The notes under the pieces: generated by a model
The model's database searches: none
Told to the model about the DNA's origin: nothing
What the model saw: the letters and a program-made list of their open reading frames with translations, nothing else
Position numbers and translations under genes: made by a program
In this document: piece after piece, positions 1 through 4,862 of the stretch
Layout of the letters: the number at the start of each line of letters is the position of its first letter
How positions within the stretch are numbered: the first letter of the stretch is position 1
NCBI GenBank assembly: GCA_001797415.1
Contig: MGPL01000080.1
Coordinates: forward strand, 7,579-13,557
From: Deltaproteobacteria bacterium GWA2_55_10
GTDB taxonomy: Bacteria > Desulfobacterota > GWC2-55-46
DNA: 5,979 nucleotides
Direction: 5' to 3'

Positions 1-823
1 TGTTGAGCCTGGCGAGCGCCCCGACCATGAAGGTGCCCTTTGAGCTGTGCGCGTGCTTTGCGCTCGAGTGCTCGACGACATACTCCTTGACCTCTTCGGT
101 GTAACTCTTGGAGTCTATCTCTTTTCCAGTGCTCGACACAGGCTCCCCGGCATAGAAGGCGTACTCGCCTCTTGCCTTGAGGGAAACGAACTCCCTTTCA
201 AGCGAGAACTCAGGGAACGGGTTGTTTATAAGGAACTCGAGCGTGGCCTCAAGGCCCGCGAACGTGGACTGAAGCTCCTTTTTGAGCCTTTTGAGGTCCT
301 CTGCCTTTGGAGTGAAGACCACTCCGCCGGGGAAGAGCGAAATGGGGTGTATATGCCTACCGCCGACGATTTCGCATATCTCGTTGGCAAGCCTCTTGAG
401 CTCAAGCCCGGTCTTCGCTATATCCGGGTGCGAGCTCAAAAGGGGCACGATGGAGCCTGCGCCCACAAGGTCCGGGACCACGAGGAAGAATACGTGGAGT
501 ATGTGGCTCTGGAGCATCTCGCCGTCAAAGGCAAGCTTACGGAGCAGGGTCGCCTGCCTGGATATCTTTATGTCCATGGCGTCCTCTATGGCCCGGAGAG
601 ACGCCGAAGTGTGGCTCACGGCGCAAATGCCGCAGATGCGGGCCATGATGTGCTGTGCCTCGTCGTAGCGCCTGCCTCTTAGCATCATCTCGAAGAAGCG
701 GGGGGACTCGATTATCTCGAGCTTGAGAGTCTTTATCTTTCCCTTCTTTATATCGATGACGATGTTGCCGTGGCCTTCGACCCTGGTTATTTCGTGAACT
801 TTTATGTTGAGGTCTCTTCTCAT
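1..823 (-). CDS. [NiFe] hydrogenase large (alpha) subunit, 3' end cut off by window edge
   Basis: This is the N-terminal 274 residues of a cytosolic [NiFe] hydrogenase large subunit, which binds the Ni-Fe centre that splits or makes H2. The frame is open from an ATG at 823-821 to base 1 without a stop, so the gene continues outside the window; family members are about 400-480 residues. The protein starts MRRDLNIKVHEITRVEGHG, with the usual EGHG near residues 16-19. It carries the L1 nickel-ligand motif RICGIC at 62-67 (C64, C67) with H71 following, in the RxCGxCxxxH pattern. The C-terminal L2 motif (DPCxxCxxH) is not visible. The stretch after L1 (AVSHTSASLRAIEDAM) and the partner's cysteine pattern resemble group 3 enzymes (sulfhydrogenase HydA or MvhA type), but the subgroup is not certain. 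A purine-rich AAAGGGAAA lies just upstream of the ATG. It is the second gene after the small subunit, and a palindromic repeat fills the gap. Confidence 0.96.
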   Translation of the reverse strand, partial: MRRDLNIKVHEITRVEGHGNIVIDIKKGKIKTLKLEIIESPRFFEMMLRGRRYDEAQHIMARICGICAVSHTSASLRAIEDAMDIKISRQATLLRKLAFDGEMLQSHILHVFFLVVPDLVGAGSIVPLLSSHPDIAKTGLELKRLANEICEIVGGRHIHPISLFPGGVVFTPKAEDLKRLKKELQSTFAGLEATLEFLINNPFPEFSLEREFVSLKARGEYAFYAGEPVSSTGKEIDSKSYTEEVKEYVVEHSSAKHAHSSKGTFMVGALARLN

Positions 824-843
824 TGTTTCCCTTTAATCGTGAA

Positions 844-873
844 ATTCCACGTAGCTTTGCTACGGGGGTAACC
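844..873. repeat. Small hairpin repeat, left copy (flanks the large palindrome)
   Basis: A short hairpin, GTAGC (851-855), TTT, GCTAC (859-863), sits inside the sequence ATTCCACGTAGC...CGGGGG. It resembles the hairpin at 976-1001: both read ATTCC, a stem containing AGCTT and GCT, then CGGGG. The two copies therefore look like diverged direct repeats on either side of the 880-961 palindrome. It lies 21 bp upstream of the large-subunit start codon, inside the transcribed leader of that gene. Confidence 0.55.
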
Positions 874-879
874 TTATTA

Positions 880-961
880 CCTCCCTCTTGACGGGGGAGG
901 GCAGGGTGGGGGTGAAAATATTTTTCACCCTCCCCTCAGTCCCCTCCCGTCAAGGGAGGGG
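880..961. repeat. Nested palindromic repeat element, copy 1 (hydrogenase intergenic)
   Basis: The whole segment is an imperfect inverted repeat that contains smaller hairpins. The centre is a perfect 9-bp stem, GGGTGAAAA (910-918) with TTTTCACCC (922-930), loop TAT. The right arm holds a perfect 8-bp hairpin, CCCCTCCC (941-948) with GGGAGGGG (954-961). The left arm holds CCTCCC (880-885) with GGGAGG (895-900). The transcript could fold into a three-hairpin cloverleaf. The architecture and the phrase CAGGGTGxGGG recur at 3924-4008, so this looks like a dispersed non-coding repeat family rather than a gene-specific signal. It could attenuate or process the message between the two hydrogenase subunits; that role is inference. 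Confidence 0.8.
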
Positions 962-975
962 AAGAATTTAAGAAG

Positions 976-1001
976 ATTCCCCGCAGCTTGCTGCGGGGAG
1001 G
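976..1001. repeat. GC-rich hairpin repeat at the end of the small-subunit gene
   Basis: CCCCGCAGC (979-987) and GCTGCGGGG (990-998) form a perfect 9-bp stem with a two-base TT loop (or 8 bp with a CTTG loop). It lies immediately after the TGA stop (1005-1003) of the minus-strand small-subunit gene. Reading along the minus strand the hairpin is followed by AATCTTCTTAAATTCTTC, which is T-rich but not a clean T run, so it is at best a weak intrinsic terminator. Similarity to 844-873 suggests a mobile or dispersed hairpin repeat. The repeat edge reaches the stop codon. Confidence 0.65.
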
Positions 1002-1002
1002 T

Positions 1003-1767
1003 TCATTTAGAATTCTTTAAATTCCAGTTGCCGTACAGCGCGAACTTGTTCACGACCGATTCGACCGTGAGGCCGTACCTCTTGAGCGTCTCCTCGTGCG
1101 AATCGGTGTTCGGGTTGTCAACCGGCCCCCTGCAGCCCCAGCACCATGTCCCGTAGGTCACGCAGATGGCGTCGCAGCCGGCCCTCGATACAGGCCCCAT
1201 GCAGGATAGACCCTTCTCGAATACGCAGATGTTCCCGGCCATCTTGCAGTCTACGCAAACCGGGTGATTTACCACCTCGGGCTTCTTGCCCATGAGGAGC
1301 GCGGTGAGGAACGAGAGGAACTCCTTTTTGGATATCGGGCAGCCGTGGATATAGTAGTCGACTTCGACGACCGCGTCTATCGGCCTTGCCGGTATGGTGT
1401 CGATGAGCTCATAGCTCTTGGCCGCCTTCTTGCCGTAGACCTTCTCCTTGACCTCTTCCATCGGGTAGCGGTTCTTGAGGCAGTTGAGCCCGCCCGTCGA
1501 AGAGCACGCGCCGAGCGCGACTACTATCTTGGCCTGCTTCCTAATCTTCCTGAGCTTCCTTATCTCGTCCTTTCTCGATATGGAGCCCTCGACAAAGGCT
1601 ATGTCGTAATCGTCCGACTTCTCTGTCATCGCTTCCCTGAAATTCACGATCTTCACGTGGTTCAATATGTCAGGCAGCTCGCGCTCGCAGCTCAATACCA
1701 TTAGCTGGCAGCCTTCACAGCAGGTGAATGAAAAGAAAGCGACCTTTGGTTTTTCCTGTGCTTCCAT
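1003..1767 (-). CDS. [NiFe] hydrogenase small (delta) subunit, Fe-S cluster protein
   Basis: This 254-residue small subunit carries electrons between the Ni-Fe site in the large subunit and a redox partner through iron-sulfur clusters. No signal peptide or twin-arginine motif is present, so it is cytosolic. The proximal [4Fe-4S] cluster ligands are visible as C17 and C20 (TCCEGC), C88 (LGACS) and C143 (HGCP). A C-terminal block at 171-212 (C171, C174, C181, C189, C198, C202, C209, C212) supplies two further clusters in the pattern of the delta subunit of group 3 sulfhydrogenases and MvhG-type proteins. The length is close to the roughly 260 residues of sulfhydrogenase delta. The ATG at 1767-1765 is preceded by AAAGGGAAGG and fits the usual N-terminus. 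It is the first gene of its operon. The diaphorase genes that precede the delta subunit in archaeal sulfhydrogenase operons (HydB, HydG) are absent upstream, so the electron acceptor cannot be named. Confidence 0.95.
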   Translation of the reverse strand: MEAQEKPKVAFFSFTCCEGCQLMVLSCERELPDILNHVKIVNFREAMTEKSDDYDIAFVEGSISRKDEIRKLRKIRKQAKIVVALGACSSTGGLNCLKNRYPMEEVKEKVYGKKAAKSYELIDTIPARPIDAVVEVDYYIHGCPISKKEFLSFLTALLMGKKPEVVNHPVCVDCKMAGNICVFEKGLSCMGPVSRAGCDAICVTYGTWCWGCRGPVDNPNTDSHEETLKRYGLTVESVVNKFALYGNWNLKNSK

Positions 1768-1780
1768 GAATGCCTTCCCT

Positions 1781-1808
1781 TTGTAAGTGCTTGAGATTTC
1801 TATAGAAT
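1781..1808 (+). promoter_or_regulatory. Weak candidate promoter toward selB
   Basis: TTGTAA (1781-1786) and TAGAAT (1803-1808), 16 bases apart, form a possible sigma70 pair facing selB and overlapping the -10 box of the divergent hydrogenase promoter. It would give selB a leader of about 145 bases. A second, poorer option is TATACA at 1871-1876, with only a weak -35. Neither is strong, and the true selB promoter is undecided. Confidence 0.25.
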
Positions 1809-1835
1809 AATATCACAAAAGAATTTTTTTGTAAA
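1807..1835 (-). promoter_or_regulatory. Sigma70-like promoter for the hydrogenase operon
   Basis: On the minus strand TTTACA (1835-1830) and TATTAT (1812-1807) are separated by exactly 17 bases. Both boxes match the -35 and -10 consensus at four or more positions. The expected start site near 1800 gives a leader of about 33 bases before the small-subunit ATG. The surrounding sequence is locally AT-rich in an otherwise GC-rich window. No experimental support. Confidence 0.5.
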
Positions 1836-1844
1836 CCTCAGGAG

Positions 1845-1891
1845 GGCATTTTTATCAAGTTTTTTAAAGGTATACAGGATTTCTTGATGCC
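1845..1891 (+). other. Inverted repeat in the selB leader
   Basis: ATCAAG (1854-1859) pairs with CTTGAT (1883-1888), and the outer GGCAT (1845-1849) can pair with ATGCC (1887-1891) in an alternative register. The loop contains GGT. In E. coli a SECIS-like element ahead of selAB is known to bind SelB and damp expression; this leader hairpin could play a similar part, but the stem is short and AT-rich, so this is a weak suggestion. Confidence 0.3.
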
Positions 1892-1959
1892 ATGAAATTG
1901 CTGGACAAGGGTGCGTTTACGGGCTTAAATTAGTTTTTCCTTGGATTTGCGGGGGTACT

Positions 1960-3894
1960 ATGGATGCGTTAAAAAAAGAGGTCTCGTTTGTCATAGGCAC
2001 AGCCGGGCACATAGACCACGGAAAGACCTCTCTCGTGAAGGCGCTCACGGGCATGGACACCGACAGGCTCAAAGAAGAGAAGAGGAGGGGTGTGTCCATT
2101 GACCTTGGTTTCGCCTGGATGGACCTGGGCGAAGGCGCTGGCAGGGCGGCGCTGGTAGACGTTCCCGGCCACGAGAGATTCATAAGGAACATGCTCGCGG
2201 GCACGACGGGCATAGACTTTGTCCTTTTCGCGGTTGCCGCCGACGACGGGGTAATGCCCCAGACAAGGGAGCACCTCGATATAGTCCGCCTGCTCGGGGT
2301 CAGGCAAGGCGTCTTTGCCGTGACCAAGTCAGACCTTGTCGGCCCGGAGAGGCTCTCTGAGGTGAGGGAAGAGATAGCAGGACTTGTGAAGGACACTGCC
2401 CTGGAGGGCGCGCCCATCCTCCCCGTATCGAGCCTTACCGGAAAGGGCATGAACGAGCTGAAGGCGAGCCTGAAGGAGAGCTGTCTCAAGTCAGGCAGGG
2501 TACAAGAAGACGGCTTTTTCAGGCTCCCCATAGACCGATCCTTTACGGTAAAGGGCTTTGGCGCTGTGGTGACAGGCACAGTGGCTTCTGGCAGCGTTAA
2601 AAAAGGCGATGAACTCTTGTGCTATCCGGGCGGCCAGAGGGTCAAGGCCAGGGGCATACAGAGCCTTTTTATGGCTAAAGAGGCCGTGTCAGCAGGGCAG
2701 AGGGCTGCACTGAACCTGAGCGGCATTAGCCACCTTGATCTCAAGAGAGGGGACCTCATTGTCTCGACGGAGCTTGAGCCCTTTATCGAGGTAGCGCGGA
2801 AGAAGACTCACTTTGTCGACTGCGCATTCGAGTTCCTGCCTGCCGCGCCAGGAGAGAAGCCCCGCAAGATACGGAACAGGGCAGCCTTGAAGGTGCACCA
2901 CCTTACGGGCGAGGCGCTTGGGGTCGTACATCTCTTAGGAGAAGCAGAAGGTAGGAGGGCCTTTGGCAGGCTGTGCCTTAAAACGCCGCTCCTCATGATG
3001 AGAGGCGACAGGTTCATCCTGCGCGACCCGGCGATGAACGCCACGATCGGCGGGGGCGAGGTCCTCATCCACCATATATCAAGGGAGCTCATGCCGAGGG
3101 CCGGAAAGGCGTTTTGTGGTTACGGTGAGAAGCCGGGTGATATCGTCTTTAAGCTTCTTTCCGCAAGTGGGCTTGGCTGCTCGCGATTTTCACTTGGGCT
3201 GATGCTCAATTCGCCTCAGTCCACCCTTGCGGATGAGCTTGCCAGGGACGCGAGGTTTGCCGGTTTTGGCGAGTTTATTGTTGCCCGTGAACGGCTCTCT
3301 CTGGCAAAGGAAAAGGCCGTAGAGCTCCTGGGTGAGTTCCACAGGGCAAACCCCATGGAAGAGGGCGCAAAGGATGATATCCTCTTTCAGGGCCTGAGAA
3401 AGTTCGCTTCAGGGGTACAGGCCGGAAAGGCCGATGACCTCCTGCGGATTATAATAGAAGAGTTCGCGAAGGACGGGGCCATACGCAAGAGCGCAGGAGT
3501 ATGGGCTCTGCCGGGCCACAGGGCTGCCTCAGGCAAGGCAGAATCAAAGGTAGAGTCTGCCTTGCTGGAAATTTTTTCAGCCTTCTTTCAGCCCGACCTC
3601 GATGCCCTTGGAAGGCTCCCTTTCAAGAAGGCTGAGGTCGATAAGGTTCTCGCCTATCTTCAGCGGAGCGGCTCTATTATAAAGCTCAAGGAAGGCAGCT
3701 TCATCTCGGCAGAGGCCATGAAGAGCGCAAGGGAGAGGCTGATCGGGCACCTCAAGGCAAAGGGCGGCATAAAGGCTTCCGAGTTCAGGGACCTTATCGG
3801 TACTGGCAGGAAGTTCGCCATAGAGATACTCGAATACTTCGATAAGGAGAGGCTCACCATAAGGGGCAGGGACGACTTAAGGAAGTTGAGATGA
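1960..3894 (+). CDS. selB: Selenocysteine-specific translation elongation factor SelB
   Basis: SelB is the GTPase that carries Sec-tRNA(Sec) to the ribosome and binds the SECIS hairpin of selenoprotein mRNAs, so that UGA is read as selenocysteine. At 644 residues it matches family length (about 610-640). The GTPase domain shows G1 GHIDHGKT (16-23), the switch region with RRGVSID (42-48), G3 DVPGH (67-71), G4 TKSD (122-125) and G5-like VSSLTGKG (156-163). Domain II begins near RLPIDRSFTVKGFG (188-201). Domain III carries the typical NATIGGGEV (360-368). The remaining ~240 residues are the winged-helix RNA-binding arm, ending in the characteristic GRKFAIEILEYFD (616-628). The ATG at 1960 follows a GGGGG purine block and places the P-loop at the normal distance from the N-terminus. 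It is divergent from the hydrogenase operon and co-directional with selD, two genes downstream. selA and selC are not seen nearby. Confidence 0.97.
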   Translation: MDALKKEVSFVIGTAGHIDHGKTSLVKALTGMDTDRLKEEKRRGVSIDLGFAWMDLGEGAGRAALVDVPGHERFIRNMLAGTTGIDFVLFAVAADDGVMPQTREHLDIVRLLGVRQGVFAVTKSDLVGPERLSEVREEIAGLVKDTALEGAPILPVSSLTGKGMNELKASLKESCLKSGRVQEDGFFRLPIDRSFTVKGFGAVVTGTVASGSVKKGDELLCYPGGQRVKARGIQSLFMAKEAVSAGQRAALNLSGISHLDLKRGDLIVSTELEPFIEVARKKTHFVDCAFEFLPAAPGEKPRKIRNRAALKVHHLTGEALGVVHLLGEAEGRRAFGRLCLKTPLLMMRGDRFILRDPAMNATIGGGEVLIHHISRELMPRAGKAFCGYGEKPGDIVFKLLSASGLGCSRFSLGLMLNSPQSTLADELARDARFAGFGEFIVARERLSLAKEKAVELLGEFHRANPMEEGAKDDILFQGLRKFASGVQAGKADDLLRIIIEEFAKDGAIRKSAGVWALPGHRAASGKAESKVESALLEIFSAFFQPDLDALGRLPFKKAEVDKVLAYLQRSGSIIKLKEGSFISAEAMKSARERLIGHLKAKGGIKASEFRDLIGTGRKFAIEILEYFDKERLTIRGRDDLRKLR

Positions 3895-3923
3895 AGAACC
3901 CCTTGAAGGTATGTTCCTTAACT

Positions 3924-4008
3924 CCTCTCCCCTCCGGGGAGAGGCAGGGTGAGGGGAAATAACGTGTTCAAAGCCCCCTCACCTTCATCCTCTCCCCAAA
4001 GGGGAAGG
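3924..4008. repeat. Nested palindromic repeat element, copy 2 (selB to DUF218 gap)
   Basis: This has the same architecture as 880-961. CCTCTCCCC (3924-3932) pairs with GGGGAGAGG (3936-3944) around a TCC loop. GGTGAGGGG (3948-3956) pairs perfectly with CCCCTCACC (3975-3983). CCTCTCCCC (3989-3997) pairs, with one bulge, with GGGGAAGG (4001-4008) around AAA. The transcript can thus fold as two hairpins on a central stem. The phrase CAGGGTGAGGGGAAAT parallels CAGGGTGGGGGTGAAAAT in copy 1. It fills most of the 126-bp gap, and its last GGGGAAGG is the only purine block ahead of the next gene, so the element may supply or hide that ribosome-binding site. Confidence 0.8.
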
Positions 4009-4020
4009 AAATAACCGCAG

Positions 4021-4698
4021 ATGATGAAGAAAGTAAAAAATATAATAATTTGGTTGAGCATAGGGTTCACGGCAGCCATGCTCAGCGTGATGTTCACGCC
4101 CCTGGCGAACATGATGGCAAGGCCGCTGGTCGTAGATGAGACTCCGCTTCAGAAGACCGATGTCATAGCCGTGCTCGGAGGCGGCGCGTACCCCAACGGC
4201 GTACTCGGGGGCGCGTCGAATGAGCGGCTCTTGAGGGGACTCATCCTATACAGGCAGGGCTACGGGAAAACGGTTATCTTCACCGGCGGCTCGGTAAATA
4301 GCATGAGGGACAAGCTCGGCCATACTGTCTTGGGCAGCCGCGCGGAAATGACGGTCATAGGCGAATCGGTTCTCATGAGGCAGGCGGCCCTGGGACTTGG
4401 AATGTCCGAGGCAGATACTGTCTTTGATGACAGGTCTCTCAATACATACGAAAATCTGGTGTTCGTAAGGGCATACATGGAGGAGAAGGGGCTTGAGAGC
4501 GTTACGATAGTGACCTCTCCGACTCACATGAGACGAGCGGAGCTGATTGCAAAGAAGCTCGGCCTCAAATTCCAGAGCGCGCCTGTGGCGGATTATACTG
4601 AGTACAGGAGAGGCGCAATCGACAGGCTCTCGCTTTTCAGAGAGACGCTTTGGGAATATTTGGCTCTTGTGCTGTATAAGATTTACGGGTACATTTAG
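4021..4698 (+). CDS. DUF218/YdcF-SanA-ElyC family protein, membrane-anchored
   Basis: This 225-residue protein has one hydrophobic N-terminal segment (about residues 7-28, after MMKKVK), probably an uncleaved anchor that places the rest outside the cytoplasmic membrane. The remainder is a DUF218 domain: DVIAVLGGG (47-55), ERLLRGLILYRQG (68-80) leading to VIFTGG (85-90), RAEM (107-110), SLNTYEN (139-145) and VTIVTSPTHMRRA (161-173). E. coli relatives include YdcF, SanA and ElyC, some of which affect envelope integrity or lipid-carrier metabolism; the biochemical activity is not settled and no substrate is assigned here. The start could be ATG 4021 or the adjacent ATG 4024. The only purine block upstream, GGGGAAGG (4001-4008), is 12 bases away and belongs to the palindrome. 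It lies between selB and selD on the same strand, but a selenium role is not supported by any motif. Confidence 0.9.
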   Translation: MMKKVKNIIIWLSIGFTAAMLSVMFTPLANMMARPLVVDETPLQKTDVIAVLGGGAYPNGVLGGASNERLLRGLILYRQGYGKTVIFTGGSVNSMRDKLGHTVLGSRAEMTVIGESVLMRQAALGLGMSEADTVFDDRSLNTYENLVFVRAYMEEKGLESVTIVTSPTHMRRAELIAKKLGLKFQSAPVADYTEYRRGAIDRLSLFRETLWEYLALVLYKIYGYI

Positions 4699-4721
4699 CT
4701 ATCAGGCTGCTGAAAAAGTCC
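4699..4721 (+). repeat. 23-bp direct repeat, copy A, directly after the DUF218 stop
   Basis: The sequence begins CTATCAGG and ends TGAAAAAGTCC. It matches 5907-5929 at 21 of 23 positions; differences are C/A at 4707 against 5915 and C/T at 4710 against 5918. The copy starts at the first base after the TAG stop, exactly as copy B starts at the first base after the selD stop. It overlaps the left terminal inverted repeat of the 4702-4834 element. Confidence 0.85.
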
Positions 4722-4834
4722 ATCTGCTTTGTTGGCCTCAAAGCTCGTCATTGCGACGACATGAAGAGTACGCCTCATTCCTCGCTCCCCGATTTAACCG
4801 GGGCCTCGCATATGGAGCTTTTTGAGCAGCCTGA
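4702..4834. mobile_element. MITE-like element with 17-bp terminal inverted repeats
   Basis: TCAGGCTGCTGAAAAAG (4702-4718) and CTTTTTGAGCAGCCTGA (4818-4834) are inverted repeats, 16 of 17 positions paired. They bound 133 bp with no credible gene; the interior holds a further small inverted repeat, CCCCG (4787-4791) with CGGGG (4800-4804). No transposase is encoded, and no clear target-site duplication is visible. It is best described as a small non-autonomous, MITE-like or REP-like repeat filling the gap before selD. The terminal hairpin could also act on the transcript as an end-forming or stabilising structure. Confidence 0.7.
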
Positions 4835-4849
4835 ATAAAAGTCAATATC

Positions 4850-4862
4850 GGGAGGCACATTG
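4850..4862 (+). promoter_or_regulatory. Ribosome-binding site and TTG start of selD
   Basis: GGGAGG (4850-4855) stands four bases ahead of a TTG (4860-4862) in frame with selD. The nearest upstream in-frame stop is TAA at 4836-4838, and no ATG or GTG occurs in frame between it and the TGA codon. This site therefore decides the start. By contrast ATG 4941, the first ATG in frame, has no clear ribosome-binding site and lies inside the SECIS hairpin. Confidence 0.75.

Noticed and set aside
47..682. Plus-strand 211-residue open frame
   Set aside because: It lies antisense to the hydrogenase large subunit, whose minus-strand frame carries EGHG and RICGIC motifs. Its own translation has no recognisable domain.
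851..998. Repeated hairpins as a CRISPR array
   Set aside because: Only two diverged copies, no regular spacing and no cas genes.
1264..1704. Plus-strand 146-residue open frame
   Set aside because: It is a shadow of the small-subunit gene, which has all the expected cluster cysteines on the minus strand.
1780..1959. Possible tRNA-Sec (selC) in the gap next to selB
   Set aside because: No long acceptor stem, CCA end or TCA anticodon hairpin could be found; the gap is AT-rich leader and promoter sequence.
1917..2579. Minus-strand 220-residue open frame over the start of selB
   Set aside because: Antisense to the conserved GTPase domain; the composition is serine/proline-rich, as expected for a shadow frame.
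4547..4825. Plus-strand 92-residue open frame across the DUF218 end and repeat
   Set aside because: It overlaps the real gene in another frame and then runs through the terminal-inverted-repeat element.
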